Shown here piece after piece: positions 48,013 through 57,625 of a stretch of 64,000 nt of DNA. The DNA is from Arthrobacter sp. zg-Y20. Its GTDB lineage: Bacteria > Actinomycetota > Actinomycetes > Actinomycetales > Micrococcaceae. Under the pieces are notes generated by a model. It was not told the origin of the DNA. It saw only the letters and a list, made by a program, of their open reading frames with translations, and made no database searches. Made by a program: the position numbers and the translations under genes. The stretch covers positions 1,984,001-2,048,000 of the forward strand of contig NZ_CP126241.1 in the NCBI RefSeq assembly GCF_030142075.1, given 5' to 3'. The stretch's first letter is position 1. The number at the start of each line of letters is the position of its first letter.

Positions 48013-48018
48013 TAACGT
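48013..48018 (+). promoter_or_regulatory. -10 box, leaderless-type, of the PemK/MazF-like gene
   Basis: TAACGT, six bases before the ATG at 48025, with no ribosome site. Confidence 0.5.
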
Positions 48019-48024
48019 AGTGCC

Positions 48025-48654
48025 ATGCCCTTTAACGCACGCACCTTCGCTTCCCTTGTCCGTTCCGCCGCCCGGCTGCTGGGCCAGGCCGGGTCCGGTG
48101 CCGGCACCGTTTCCGGGCAGGGGTCCCGGGACCGGACCGGCATAAAGTCCCGGCCCGGGCCCGGCCGGCGCTCCCCAAGGCCGTCCCCCGCGCCCTCCCC
48201 CGGACCCAAGGCTGCGCCGTCGCACCCCCGGCAGGCCGCGGCGTCGGGCGCTACTGGATACGCGGGTGACTATGCGGGGCCCGTAAGTCCGGTCTACGCA
48301 CCCCGGCCCGACGGCGATCCCGACCCCGGTGAGGTTGTATGGGCGTGGGTCCCCTACGAGGAAGACCCGGCGCAGGGCAAGGACCGCCCCGTGCTGCTGA
48401 TCGGCCGCAACGGTGCCCTGCTGCTGGGCCTGATGATGACCAGCCGGGACCGGAACAACACTGGATCGTCTGATCCGCGGTACCTGGACGTCGGTACCGG
48501 GCCGTGGGACAGTAAGGGCCGTCCCAGTGAAGTTAAACTGGACCGGGTGCTCCGCCTGGAACCGGAGAGCATCCGCCGTGAGGGCGCAGTGATGGATGAG
48601 CGGGCGTTCGGCCGGGTAGTCCGCGCACTGGCAAAGGTGCGCCCGGCGCGCTGA
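48025..48654 (+). CDS. PemK/MazF-like protein with a long disordered N-terminus
   Basis: A 209-residue protein. Residues 1-95 are a Gly/Pro/Arg/Ser-rich, probably unstructured segment. The remainder resembles the PemK/MazF fold (GEVVWAWVPYEEDPAQGKDRPVLLIGR, then LLGLMMTSRDRN). The pattern after GEVVWAWVPYEE, a substitution relative to the usual GDIVWADL-type start, makes RNase activity doubtful. No antitoxin gene is adjacent. It is divergent from lepA. The leaderless promoter supports the ATG at 48025. Confidence 0.75.
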   Translation: MPFNARTFASLVRSAARLLGQAGSGAGTVSGQGSRDRTGIKSRPGPGRRSPRPSPAPSPGPKAAPSHPRQAAASGATGYAGDYAGPVSPVYAPRPDGDPDPGEVVWAWVPYEEDPAQGKDRPVLLIGRNGALLLGLMMTSRDRNNTGSSDPRYLDVGTGPWDSKGRPSEVKLDRVLRLEPESIRREGAVMDERAFGRVVRALAKVRPAR

Positions 48655-48827
48655 GCGCCGGTTGGCATACCGGCACCGAATCTCTGCTAACATTTATTGC
48701 TGTGTGTCCGCGCAGGTCGACGGGCACTTCAGTTCAGGCGCCATTACGGTATCCCCACGCCGCTCAGTCAATGTCTGGTCTGAAATTCCCTCACCGACCA
48801 AGTCCGCAATACAAAGAGAGTTTATAA

Positions 48828-49088
48828 GTGGCCAATATTAAGTCCCAGAAGAAGCGCATCCTCACCAACGAGAAGGCGCGTCAGCGTAACAACTCGGTGA
48901 AGTCCGAGCTGAAGACCGTCATCAACAAGGTTGATGTTGCAGTCAAGGCCAGCGATAAGGATGCAGCAGCCGAAGCGCTGAAGACCGCCAGCCGCAAGCT
49001 GGACAAGGCCGTCAGCAAGGGCGTAATCCACAAGAACAACGCTGCCAACCGCAAGTCGGCCATCTCCAAGAAGGTCAGCGCGCTCTAA
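48828..49088 (+). CDS. rpsT: 30S ribosomal protein S20
   Basis: An 86-residue, Lys/Ala-rich helical protein that binds 16S rRNA early in 30S assembly. It shows the classic [21 protein letters not shown] start (from GTG at 48828) and [17 protein letters not shown] ending. The 173-base leader (48655-48827) may carry autoregulation, but no structure was obvious. A strong terminator follows. Confidence 0.97.
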   Translation: MANIKSQKKRILTNEKARQRNNSVKSELKTVINKVDVAVKASDKDAAAEALKTASRKLDKAVSKGVIHKNNAANRKSAISKKVSAL

Positions 49089-49111
49089 GCAGCAAGCTAG
49101 CAAGACTTCCG

Positions 49112-49148
49112 GCGCGGCCGGTCCTTCGGGACCGGCCGCGCTTTGGTT
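49112..49148. terminator. terminator, rpsT / holA
   Basis: Perfect 13-bp stem (49112-49124 with 49129-49141) with a TTCG tetraloop, followed by TTTGGTTT. It lies between convergent genes. Confidence 0.9.
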
Positions 49149-49161
49149 TAAGTCCAGGCTT

Positions 49162-50187
49162 TTACCGGCCCGATGCCGCCAGGGCAATTACGGTCACGGC
49201 GCGTTCCACCGCGTACACGGGGTCCCGTCCGGCGCCCTTGACCTGGGCGTCTGCTTCGGCGAGGGCCTGCACTGCTTCGATGAGGGACTCCGAGGAAAAC
49301 CTCTGCGCATCCCGGCGTGCCTGGTCCACCTGCCACGGTGCCATGCCCAGTTCCTTGGCCATGGACGCGGAGGAACCGCGCAGGTTCACCACGCGGGCCA
49401 CCGCGCGGACCTTCATGGCCAGGGCGCCGACCAGCGGCACCGGATCGACTCCTGTATCCAGTGCGTGACGCAGCATGGACAGCGCCTGGGCCGCCCGGCC
49501 GGCCAGGGCGGCGTCTGCCACCTTGAAGGCCGTGGCTTCGACCCTGCCTCCGTAGTAGCGTTCCACCAATTCTTCGGTGACCTCGCCGGTGGCGTCACTG
49601 ATCAGCTGCTGGCAGGCCGCAGCCAACTCGGACAGACTGGAACCCACGGCGTTCACCAGTGCGCGGGCGGCAGCCGGATCTATGCGGCGGCGGGCGGACC
49701 GGAATTCGGAGGTGACGAACTCGAGCTTTTCTGCATCCTTCTTGAACGGCTGGCATTCCACCACCGGAGCACCGGCAGCCTTCACGGCGTCCAGCAGCTT
49801 TTTGCCGCGGTTGCCGCCGCTGTGGTGCAGCACCAGGACTGCGTCCGGGGACGGATCCTTCAAATAGGCAAGGGTTTCGGTGAGGAAGTCTTCGTTCATG
49901 GAGGCCAGGTTCACGGCTTCAATGAGTTTGGCTTCGCCGAAGAGTGAGGGGCTGGACTGCAGGGTGAGTTCCCCCGAGGCGTAGGAAGCGGCGTCGAACT
50001 GCACCAGCTCGGTGTCCGGCTGCTTCTCCCGCAGCGCCGCCCGTAGCCGGTCCCGGGCCCGGGACGCCAGGTAATCTTCGGGGCCGGCCAGCAGGATAAC
50101 CGGGGCCGGTTCGACCTCCCGCCACGACACCGTGCGCGAGGAGGTTTTGCTGCCGGAGCTGCGTTTGGAAGGGACGGCCGGATTCAC
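49162..50187 (-). CDS. holA: DNA polymerase III subunit delta
   Basis: A 341-residue clamp-loader subunit that opens the beta clamp. VILLAGPEDYLASRARDRLRAAL starts the AAA-like domain, followed by LFGEAKLIEAVNLASMNEDFL and the C-terminal collar (LVGALAMKVRAVARVVNLRG). I chose the GTG at 50187, with AGGAG eight bases upstream; an ATG at 50256 would add 23 residues with poorer spacing. Convergent with rpsT and followed by the comEC region upstream. Confidence 0.92.
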   Translation of the reverse strand: MNPAVPSKRSSGSKTSSRTVSWREVEPAPVILLAGPEDYLASRARDRLRAALREKQPDTELVQFDAASYASGELTLQSSPSLFGEAKLIEAVNLASMNEDFLTETLAYLKDPSPDAVLVLHHSGGNRGKKLLDAVKAAGAPVVECQPFKKDAEKLEFVTSEFRSARRRIDPAAARALVNAVGSSLSELAAACQQLISDATGEVTEELVERYYGGRVEATAFKVADAALAGRAAQALSMLRHALDTGVDPVPLVGALAMKVRAVARVVNLRGSSASMAKELGMAPWQVDQARRDAQRFSSESLIEAVQALAEADAQVKGAGRDPVYAVERAVTVIALAASGR

Positions 50188-50377
50188 AGCAGGTGCTCCT
50201 GGGATTGTGCTGGCGGCGGGGTTGCGGAACCCGCCGGGATCAGTGGATCTGAGCATACCCGCACTGCGGATATCCTCCCTCCAAGATTCTCACGCCGGTC
50301 CGCGGGCACCAACTCAGGGCTCCGCGCCGGTTCCGGAGAGCCGGTGACCGTCCCGAGGCCATCAATCCACCGTCCGG

Positions 50378-52984
50378 TCACGGCGGCAGCCCGCTGACCT
50401 GGAGGGCGTCCTGGCGCCGTGCCACCAGGACGGTCCCCAGCTCATCCGTCCGTGCTACAGCTGCGCCGGCGCTTTCCAGTCCCTGGACAATCTGCGGGGC
50501 CGGATGTCCGTAGTCGTTGTCCGCTCCGACCGAAATCAGCGCCAGCGACGGATGGGCTGCACGCAGCCACCCGTCGCCGCCGTTGCGGGCACCGTGATGG
50601 GCCACCTTCAGCACATCCACTCCGGCATGCAGGACGGGGTGGGATGCCAGGACCGCAGCGGCGGCGTCCGTTTGGGCGTCTCCGGTCAAAAGCACCGTCA
50701 GGGGCGGCCGGCCCGGGTCCGCAGCGGCAATAGTAAGCAGCAGGACGGCGCTGGCATTGTTCTCATCGTCCTCCCCCGCACCCGGCGTTGCCCGTCCTGA
50801 GGCTGTTTCCGGCGGCCAGAGAACTTCCCAGCGCACCATGCCGGCGGTACCCGTCATGCCCTCACTCAACCGGGTTCGGGGCGCCGGTGAGCCGGACAGT
50901 GCCTCCTCCAGTTCCGGGGGCAGCGTGGACGACGCCGTGGAATAACCAATCTCCCGCACGCTGCGCCCGGACAGGACACCGGCGGTGCCGCCGTAGTGGT
51001 CCAGATGGGCATGCGTTATCACCAGCAGGTCAATGCTTTGCACGCCCAGCCGGTCCAGGCAGTTATCCATGTCCTCGGGCTCACCGCCCGCATCCACAAC
51101 GACGGCGCTCCCCGGCCCGGTGCGGACCGCCAGTCCGTCGCCCTGCCCCACATCGCACGCAGCCAGCACCCACTCCTTCACCGGCACGGCCGGCCCCTCA
51201 CCCGCACCCCGTAGGACCAGCACCGTCCCGGCCGGCAGGACCAGGACAATGACCGCACCGGCCACGGTCCAGCGGTTAACGTTCCAGCGGTTAACGTTCC
51301 AGCGGTTAACGTTCCGGTGCCGGAACCAGGGCAGTGAGGGCCCCTGCCGGCGCGGAAGGTCCCCGTGGTGCCGGTTCCTCCGGGACAAGTACAGGATCCC
51401 GCCTGCGGCGCCGGCTGCGGCCGTCCCCATCAGCACGGCTCCGGGTCCGCCTGCCGGCCACGGCGCCAGGGCGCCCGGCACGGATTCGAAGGCACGGGCG
51501 GTCCCGGCGACCCACCAGGCCCCTGCGGCCGCGACCGCTAAAGGGATTCCGGCAGCGGCCGGTGCCAACCCGACCACTGCCACGGCCAGCATTCCCGTGA
51601 TGGTTACGCCCGGGACGACCGGTGCAGCCACCAGATTGGCAGGCACCGAATACACCGGCAATTGCGGCTGGAGCAGGACCAGGACCGGGGCGCAGAACAG
51701 CTGCGCCGCGACCGGCACCGTCAGTGCTGCCGCGAACCACAGCGGAAGCCGACGGGACAGCACCCGCAGCAGGTGCGGCCCCAGGAGCACCAGTCCCAGT
51801 GTGGCGCAGACCGACAGAATGAACGCGTAGCTCGTGCAAAGCCAGGGGTCGATGAACAGCAGGACCGTGATGGACAGGAACAGCAGGGCCACCGGCAGGC
51901 GCCCCCGTCCGGATAGCACCGCCAGGGTGCCCAGCCCGCCCATAACCGCTGCCCGAAGCACGCTCGGATCGGGCCGGACCAGCAGGACAAAAGCCGTCAG
52001 TCCGGCCAGCGCCAGCAGCACGGCGGCTGCACGGGGCAGGCGCGCGGCCCTGGCGGCCAGGAAGACGAAGGCCAGCAGGTAGGAGCAGTTGGCGCCGGAG
52101 ACCGCCGTCAGGTGGGTCAGGCCGGTAGCCTTCATGGATTGGCTCAGATCCGGGTCCAGGGTGCTGCGGTCGCCGAGCACCATGCCCGCCAGCAGTCCGT
52201 CCACGGATACTCCCCGGTGGGCGGCGGCCTGCACGAAATCGTCCCGCAGCTGTGCCGTTGCACCGTACCAGCCGCCTCCCGGATGGATGTCAGGATCTGT
52301 GGCTGCACGCATCAGCGCAAGGTTCCGGTCTCCGGGCTGCAGTTTCTGCAGGGTTCCGGCACTGCTGAACCGGTCGCCCCAGCGGATCGCGGCGTATTCT
52401 TCACCGCCCACTACGAGGATGGGCGCTGATGTTCCGAAACGCTTACCGTCCGCAGCGGCGGTTTCGGCGACTGCGTCAACAAGGTACCGGGACTGCCCGG
52501 TGAAGCGGTCTGCTGCGGCCGGCCGGGCATCGGACACAGCACGGAAGTCAGCACTGACTGACCTTTCCCCGGCGATGAGACCGGAAACAGGACCGCTGCT
52601 GCGCTCGGTCAAAGCACCGGCAGCTCCGGCACAGACAAGCGCTGCAGCGGCCATCGGCACGGCGGCGCCCCGCAGGAGAGCAGCACCGCCCGCCCGCCAG
52701 CGCGCTGCCAGGGCAAGCGCCGCAATACTCCCAGCAGCTGCCGCAGCAGCCAGCAGCAAACCGGTTTCCGGGGCCAGCCGCACTGCGCAGAAGGCAGCAG
52801 CCCAGGCTGCGGCGGCAGTTGGCAGAAGCCGCAGTTCCAGCACCCGCGCCGGCGGTTCGGTTGTCTTTTGTCCGCGCTGATTCCTGGCCGGCGAACGTGC
52901 GGCTGCCACAGCGGGAGCAGGCGCAGCTGATACTGATCCCAAGGCGGAAGCCACATACCGGTCCCAGGTGCCCCTTTGACCCAT
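50378..52984 (-). CDS. comEC: ComEC/Rec2 competence membrane channel with metallo-beta-lactamase domain
   Basis: An 868-residue protein. N-terminal membrane helices and a DUF4131-like segment lead to the competence domain (LTHLTAVSGANCSYLLAFVFLAARAARL) with further helices, and then a soluble metallo-beta-lactamase domain (DVGQGDGLAVRTGPGSAVVVDAG, ITHAHLDHYGGT, LTGDAQTDA, VLKVAHHGARNGG). It should carry single-stranded DNA across the membrane. An in-frame triple NVNRW repeat lies at the boundary before the last transmembrane helix. Next to comEA, as in competence operons. Confidence 0.92.
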   Translation of the reverse strand: MGQRGTWDRYVASALGSVSAAPAPAVAAARSPARNQRGQKTTEPPARVLELRLLPTAAAAWAAAFCAVRLAPETGLLLAAAAAAGSIAALALAARWRAGGAALLRGAAVPMAAAALVCAGAAGALTERSSGPVSGLIAGERSVSADFRAVSDARPAAADRFTGQSRYLVDAVAETAAADGKRFGTSAPILVVGGEEYAAIRWGDRFSSAGTLQKLQPGDRNLALMRAATDPDIHPGGGWYGATAQLRDDFVQAAAHRGVSVDGLLAGMVLGDRSTLDPDLSQSMKATGLTHLTAVSGANCSYLLAFVFLAARAARLPRAAAVLLALAGLTAFVLLVRPDPSVLRAAVMGGLGTLAVLSGRGRLPVALLFLSITVLLFIDPWLCTSYAFILSVCATLGLVLLGPHLLRVLSRRLPLWFAAALTVPVAAQLFCAPVLVLLQPQLPVYSVPANLVAAPVVPGVTITGMLAVAVVGLAPAAAGIPLAVAAAGAWWVAGTARAFESVPGALAPWPAGGPGAVLMGTAAAGAAGGILYLSRRNRHHGDLPRRQGPSLPWFRHRNVNRWNVNRWNVNRWTVAGAVIVLVLPAGTVLVLRGAGEGPAVPVKEWVLAACDVGQGDGLAVRTGPGSAVVVDAGGEPEDMDNCLDRLGVQSIDLLVITHAHLDHYGGTAGVLSGRSVREIGYSTASSTLPPELEEALSGSPAPRTRLSEGMTGTAGMVRWEVLWPPETASGRATPGAGEDDENNASAVLLLTIAAADPGRPPLTVLLTGDAQTDAAAAVLASHPVLHAGVDVLKVAHHGARNGGDGWLRAAHPSLALISVGADNDYGHPAPQIVQGLESAGAAVARTDELGTVLVARRQDALQVSGLPP
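51269..51313 (-). repeat. 3 x 15-bp in-frame repeat in comEC
   Basis: Three perfect copies of CCAGCGGTTAACGTT (plus-strand reading) encode NVNRW x3. The repeat carries GTTAAC palindromes and could expand or contract by slippage without breaking the frame. Confidence 0.9.
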
Positions 52985-52994
52985 GCCGAAGCTG

Positions 52995-53846
52995 CTAAAC
53001 CGTGACCAGGGGCAGGAGCGCCGCCATCATGGCTTCCCCAATGCCGGGCACCGCGTCCAAATCCTCCGGCCGGCTGAAGCGTCCGTGCTCGGTCCGCCAC
53101 GCGATGATCCGTTCGGCCAGCACCGGCCCCACCCGCGGCAGCTCCTGCAGCTGCGCGGAGTCGGCGGTATTGAGGTTGACCGGGGAACCGGCTCCGGGAG
53201 CCGCGCCGGCACCCGCCCCAGTACCGCCGCTAATCCCAGGCACTCCCCCGCTACCCCCTCCGCGCTCCGCTGCCGTTCCAGCTGCGGGCGGAGCAGCCTC
53301 GCCGAGACGGGGCACCAGCACCATGGCACCGTCTTCCAGCACTGCAGCCAGGTTCACCGCTGCAAGGTCGGCATCCGCCGCTGAACCGCCGGCTGCGTCA
53401 ACGGCATCCACAATCCTGCTTCCGGCCTCCAGGCGGACCACCCCGGGGCGTTGGACAGCTCCCGCGACGTGAACCACTACTACGCCGGCCCCACCGGACG
53501 CTGTTGCCGGCCCGGACACGCGGGCGGCTTCTGCGGGGGCATCCGGTGCCGGTGCCGTACCCGTTGCGGAACTGCCGGCGCCAACAGGTGGCTGCGTTGA
53601 GGCATCCGGCTCCTCAAGATCAACGGACGCAACCGGTACCGGATTCCGGTCCCTGAGCAGATACACGGCTGCCCCGCATCCCAGCAGCAGGCACACCGCC
53701 AGTACTGCGGCGGGCAGCGTGAAGGCCCACCGGCGTCGCGTGCCGGGAGAATCATCGGGTGCATCCTCTGCGTTCTCGGGAGTAGCCGGCAGGTCCGGTT
53801 CCGGTTCGCTCCCCTGCCAGGTGGTTTCCCATCGGTGCTGTGCCAT
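52995..53846 (-). CDS. comEA: ComEA family DNA receptor
   Basis: A 283-residue protein with one N-terminal transmembrane helix (about 43-65), an extracellular linker, an SLBB domain (VVVHVAGAVQRPGVVRLEAGSRIVDAV), a Gly-rich linker, and a C-terminal helix-hairpin-helix pair (VNLNTADSAQLQELPRVGPVLAERIIAWR...DLDAVPGIGEAMMAAL). ComEA binds double-stranded DNA for uptake. It ends 10 bases before comEC on the same strand. Confidence 0.93.
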   Translation of the reverse strand: MAQHRWETTWQGSEPEPDLPATPENAEDAPDDSPGTRRRWAFTLPAAVLAVCLLLGCGAAVYLLRDRNPVPVASVDLEEPDASTQPPVGAGSSATGTAPAPDAPAEAARVSGPATASGGAGVVVVHVAGAVQRPGVVRLEAGSRIVDAVDAAGGSAADADLAAVNLAAVLEDGAMVLVPRLGEAAPPAAGTAAERGGGSGGVPGISGGTGAGAGAAPGAGSPVNLNTADSAQLQELPRVGPVLAERIIAWRTEHGRFSRPEDLDAVPGIGEAMMAALLPLVTV

Positions 53847-53951
53847 GGGAAAAAGCTAGGTGGAAAACGGCCCATCCAGCTCTCCGCGTGCCTGCAACCG
53901 GGCCTTCCGTCGCTGCGCCCGGGACGCCGGCGCCCCTGTGGAGGAAGCCCC

Positions 53952-54947
53952 TCAGGACGCCGGCGACTCCGGCGGTGCGCTGACCGGTGCGGCAAGTGCC
54001 CCGCGCTCACCCGATATGGGCGCACGGTCCCCGACAACCGCGACCGCCAGTACTCCCAGCCCCACGTGGGCGGCAAGAACCGCAGGAAGCGGGCAGATAA
54101 GGATCTCGACTTCGGGTGAAGCTGCCCCGATGAGGCCGGCCAGCCGTTCGGCTTCGGAGGCATTGCCGAAATGGTGCACGGCCGCACGGACCTTCCCGGT
54201 CCGCGCGGCGATGTCCTGCTGCACCAGTTCGGCGAGCCGGGCGAGTGCCTTCGGGGCGGTCCGGACGCGTTCCAGCGGCAGGACCTTCCCGTCGCGGACC
54301 ACGAGGATCGGCTTCACGGCGAAGAGGGTCCCCAGCCAGCCGGCTGCCGCCCCGATACGCCCGCCGCGCCGCAGCTGGTCCAGGCTTGGCACATAGAAGA
54401 GGATGTTCGAATCCGCGCTCACTGCCCGGGCGCAGGCAGCCACGGCCTCGGGCGGACAGCCGGCACGGGCGCTTTCGGCTGCTGCGGCAACGGCAAAACC
54501 GAGTCCCATGGCCGCCGTCGCACTGTCGATAACCTCCACGGGAACAGCTGCCGAGCGGGCGGCAAGCCGCGCGGAGTCCACTGTGCCGGACAGCTGGCCG
54601 GAGAGGTGGACGGACACTACGGAGCTGCATCCGGCAGCAGCCAGTTCGGCGTAGGCCGCCTCAAACCGGCCCGGCGCCGGCCGTGAAGTGCGCACCTCGT
54701 GTCCCTGGGCCAGGGCCATGGCCAGGGCAGGGATCAGTTCCTCGGATCCCTCACCGTAAATCTGGTCTCCGATCATGACCGGCATGGGAACAACCCGCAC
54801 AAACCGTGCCACCTTGGCTGCGTCCGCCCACCCCCGGGGCAGGGCGGCAGCGGAATCCGTCACCACTCCCACGGACGGCCCGGGGACGGCGGCGGTTTCC
54901 CGCTGCCGTCCCTTGGCCCGCGATGCGAGCCGTTCCAGCCAGTCCAT
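53952..54947 (-). CDS. DegV family fatty-acid-binding protein
   Basis: A 331-residue DegV protein. The fold shows GVVTDSAAALP, RTSRPAPGRFEAAYAEL, VSVHLSGQLSGTVDSARLAA and VIDSATAAMGLGF, the strands and Ser/Thr that hold a fatty acid carboxylate. Such proteins (FakB-like) present fatty acids to FakA kinase. No fakA is adjacent. The ATG at 54947 follows the leuS stop by 13 bases on the same strand, so leuS-degV are probably co-transcribed. Confidence 0.88.
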   Translation of the reverse strand: MDWLERLASRAKGRQRETAAVPGPSVGVVTDSAAALPRGWADAAKVARFVRVVPMPVMIGDQIYGEGSEELIPALAMALAQGHEVRTSRPAPGRFEAAYAELAAAGCSSVVSVHLSGQLSGTVDSARLAARSAAVPVEVIDSATAAMGLGFAVAAAAESARAGCPPEAVAACARAVSADSNILFYVPSLDQLRRGGRIGAAAGWLGTLFAVKPILVVRDGKVLPLERVRTAPKALARLAELVQQDIAARTGKVRAAVHHFGNASEAERLAGLIGAASPEVEILICPLPAVLAAHVGLGVLAVAVVGDRAPISGERGALAAPVSAPPESPAS

Positions 54948-54960
54948 GGTTGTCCGGGGC

Positions 54961-57459
54961 CTAGGCCGGGACGATGTTGACGAGTTTCGGCGCCCGTACA
55001 ATAACGGTTCGGATGCCGCGCCCGTCAAGGGTCCGCTGCACTGCCTCGGACGCCAGCGCGGCTTCGCGCAGGTCCTCCTCGGAGATGTCCGCGGCAACCT
55101 CGAGCCGGTCCCGGACCTTGCCCTGGACCTGGACCACGGCGGTCACTGTGTCCTGCACCAGCAGCGACTCGTCGACCGTGGGCCAGCCGGCGTTCACCAC
55201 GGAGGCTTCGCGGCCCAGCAGGCTCCACAGATCCTCCGCTGTGTACGGGGCGAACAGGCTCAGGATCACGGCCACGGCTTCGGCGGCTTCGCGCACTGCC
55301 GGATCGGCGCCGCCCGCACCGGAATCAATGGCCTTGCGGGTGGCGTTGACCAGTTCCATCAGCTTCGCCACCACCACGTTGAACTTGTTGTTCTCCAGCA
55401 GTTCGGTGGCCTCGGCGACGGTCCGGTGGGTTAGCGACCGCAGCTTCTTGTCACCGCCGGAGTAGTCGATGCCCGGTTCGCTCGTAATGTCCTGCCCCAG
55501 GCGCCAGGCGCGGGCCAGGAACTTAGCGGAGCCCGACGGCGAGACATCGGCCCAGTCGACGTCGTCTTCCGGCGGCGAGGCGAAGATCATGGTCAGCCGC
55601 ACGGCGTCGACGCCGTACTTGTCCAGCTGCTGGCCCAGGTCCACACCGTTGCCCAGCGACTTGGACATGGCCTTGCCGCCGTTGAGGACCTGGCCCTGGT
55701 TCAGCAGCGAACCGAACGGTTCGCTGGTTTCCAGCAGGCCCATGTCGTGGACCACCTTGGTGAAGAACCGTGCGTAGAGCAGGTGCAGGATGGCATGTTC
55801 GACACCGCCCACGTACTGTCCGACCGGCATCCAGTTCTTCGCCGCCTCCGGATCAAAGGGTCCGTCGGTGAAATGCGGGGATACAAAGCGCATGAAGTAC
55901 CAGGACGAGTCCACGAAGGTGTCCATGGTATCGGTGTCGCGCTTGGCCGGGCCGCTGCACTTGGGGCAGGCAACGTTGACCCATTCCTCGGCGGAGGCCA
56001 GCGGCGAGGTGCCCTTGGGTGCCAGGGCTTCGCCCTTCAGCCCGGTGGGCAGGGTGACCGGCAGCTGGTCATCCGGAACCGGAACCTCGCCGCACTCGGC
56101 GCAGTGGATGATGGGGATGGGGGTGCCCCAGAACCGCTGGCGGGAGAGCAGCCAGTCGCGCAGCCGGAAGTTCACGAACTTCTCGCCCGTGCCCTGCTCT
56201 TCGAGCATGGCGATGGCGGCCGGAATCGCTTCGGACTTCGGCAGGCCGTCCAGGGCGCCGGAGTTGATCAGGGTGCCTTCGCCGGTGGTGGCAGTGCCGC
56301 TGACGGCGGGATCTTCTTCGCCGGTGTCCAGGACCGCCCGCACGGGCAGGTCGAAGGTCTTCGCGAAGTCCAGGTCGCGCTGGTCATGCGCGGGCACGGC
56401 CATGATGGCGCCGGTGCCGTAGTCGGCCAGCACGTAGTCCGCGGCCCAGACGGGCAGCTTCTCCCCGTTGAGCGGGTTCACGGCGTAGCGGCCGGTGAAG
56501 ACGCCGGTCTTGGTACGTTCGGTGGACTGGCGTTCGATGTCCGAGAGAGCCTTTACCTGCTCGCGGTAGGCCAGCAGGGAATCCATGTTCCCGTCAGTGG
56601 TCAGCTCAACCGCCAGCGGAGCGTCTGCAGCCACCACGAAGAAGGTGGCACCGGCCAGGGTGTCCGGGCGGGTGGTGAAAACGGTGACCTGTTCCTCGGG
56701 CTTGCCCTCGGCAGCCTCGATCGCGAAGCGGACGTGGGCGCCCTCCGAGCGGCCGATCCAGTTCTTCTGCATGGCCAGCACGCGCTCGGGCCAGTGCCCC
56801 TTGAGCTGCTCCATGTCATCGAGCAGCCGGTCCGCGTACTCGGTGATCTTGAAGTACCACTGGTTCAGGGACTTTTTGGTGACCTGGGTGCCGCAGCGTT
56901 CACAGGCGCCGTTGACTACCTGCTCGTTGGCCAGCACGGTCTGGTCCTTCGGGCACCAGTTGACCGGGGAGTTCTTGCGGTAGGCCAGCCCGCGCTCGTA
57001 GAACCGGGTGAACAGCCACTGGGTCCAGCGGTAGTACTCCGGGTCGGAGGTGTGGATGCGGCGGGACCAGTCAACGCTGATGGCGTAGCGCTTGAAGGAT
57101 TCCGCCTGCGTTTCAATGTTGCGGTAGGTCCAGTCGCTGGGGTGCGCATTGTTTTTGATGGCGGCGTTTTCAGCCGGCAGGCCGAAGGAGTCCCAGCCGA
57201 TCGGGTGCAGCACGTCATAACCGAGCTGGCGCCAGTACCGGGCAACGACGTCGCCCATCGCGAACGCTTCGGCGTGCCCCATGTGCAGGTCGCCGGAGGG
57301 GTAAGGGAACATGTCCAGCACGTAGCGGCGTTCGCGGGAGCCGTCATCGGCAGGGGTGAAAACGCCAAGGTCCTCCCAGACCTTCGGCCATTTCTGTTCG
57401 ATGGCCGCGAAACTGTAGACGGCCTCTTCCTGCTGATCAGTCTGTGACTGCGTGCTCAC
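54961..57459 (-). CDS. leuS: leucyl-tRNA synthetase
   Basis: An 832-residue class Ia enzyme charging tRNA-Leu. The HIGH-equivalent [11 protein letters not shown] is at residues 52-62, the KMSKS region reads KAMSKSLGN, and the editing domain and C-terminal anticodon-binding part are complete. The GTG at 57459 is used; upstream in-frame codons lie in a regulatory leader. The leader carries an eight-codon peptide ending Leu-Leu-Leu-Ser and a terminator-like hairpin, indicating leucine-charging attenuation. Confidence 0.96.
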   Translation of the reverse strand: MSTQSQTDQQEEAVYSFAAIEQKWPKVWEDLGVFTPADDGSRERRYVLDMFPYPSGDLHMGHAEAFAMGDVVARYWRQLGYDVLHPIGWDSFGLPAENAAIKNNAHPSDWTYRNIETQAESFKRYAISVDWSRRIHTSDPEYYRWTQWLFTRFYERGLAYRKNSPVNWCPKDQTVLANEQVVNGACERCGTQVTKKSLNQWYFKITEYADRLLDDMEQLKGHWPERVLAMQKNWIGRSEGAHVRFAIEAAEGKPEEQVTVFTTRPDTLAGATFFVVAADAPLAVELTTDGNMDSLLAYREQVKALSDIERQSTERTKTGVFTGRYAVNPLNGEKLPVWAADYVLADYGTGAIMAVPAHDQRDLDFAKTFDLPVRAVLDTGEEDPAVSGTATTGEGTLINSGALDGLPKSEAIPAAIAMLEEQGTGEKFVNFRLRDWLLSRQRFWGTPIPIIHCAECGEVPVPDDQLPVTLPTGLKGEALAPKGTSPLASAEEWVNVACPKCSGPAKRDTDTMDTFVDSSWYFMRFVSPHFTDGPFDPEAAKNWMPVGQYVGGVEHAILHLLYARFFTKVVHDMGLLETSEPFGSLLNQGQVLNGGKAMSKSLGNGVDLGQQLDKYGVDAVRLTMIFASPPEDDVDWADVSPSGSAKFLARAWRLGQDITSEPGIDYSGGDKKLRSLTHRTVAEATELLENNKFNVVVAKLMELVNATRKAIDSGAGGADPAVREAAEAVAVILSLFAPYTAEDLWSLLGREASVVNAGWPTVDESLLVQDTVTAVVQVQGKVRDRLEVAADISEEDLREAALASEAVQRTLDGRGIRTVIVRAPKLVNIVPA

Positions 57460-57544
57460 TATGTTTCGCCTCTGTCCTGAATGAAAAAATCTTGATCCGC
57501 GCTCCGGGCCGATGCACCGGAAACCTGGTCCTCCCCAGACACAC

Positions 57545-57569
57545 AAAAGCCCCTCGACAAGCAAGGGGC
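57545..57569 (-). terminator. attenuator terminator in the leuS leader
   Basis: On the minus strand GCCCCT, nine bases, AGGGGC, then TTTTG. It lies 24 bases past the leader peptide stop and 86 bases before the leuS start. It could stop transcription when leucine is plentiful. Confidence 0.65.
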
Positions 57570-57570
57570 G

Positions 57571-57593
57571 GCCGCGCACAGACGGTGCGCGGC
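57571..57593 (-). promoter_or_regulatory. first leader hairpin of leuS
   Basis: GCCGCGCAC / GTGCGCGGC, a perfect 9-bp stem with a five-base loop. It begins at the last base of the leader peptide's stop codon, so a ribosome at the stop would melt it while one stalled at the Leu codons leaves it free. It directly precedes the terminator hairpin. Confidence 0.65.
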
Positions 57594-57619
57594 TAGCTAA
57601 GGAGGAGTACTGCGCTCAT
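57593..57619 (-). CDS. leuS leader peptide MSAVLLLS
   Basis: Eight codons from ATG to TAG: Met-Ser-Ala-Val-Leu-Leu-Leu-Ser (CTC CTC CTT AGC). It shares CTCCTTAGCT, encoding the Leu-Ser end, with the leuA leader. TAAAGT (57626-57631) lies six bases before the ATG, so the peptide would be translated from the first base of the transcript. The leucine run, the hairpin pair and the leuS gene after it fit a ribosome-mediated transcription attenuator. Confidence 0.78.
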   Translation of the reverse strand: MSAVLLLS

Positions 57620-57625
57620 TTCTCC

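Noticed and set aside
57460-57619. T-box riboswitch upstream of leuS
   Set aside because: I saw no T-box consensus (TGG bulge or specifier stem) in this short leader; the peptide-type attenuator fits better.
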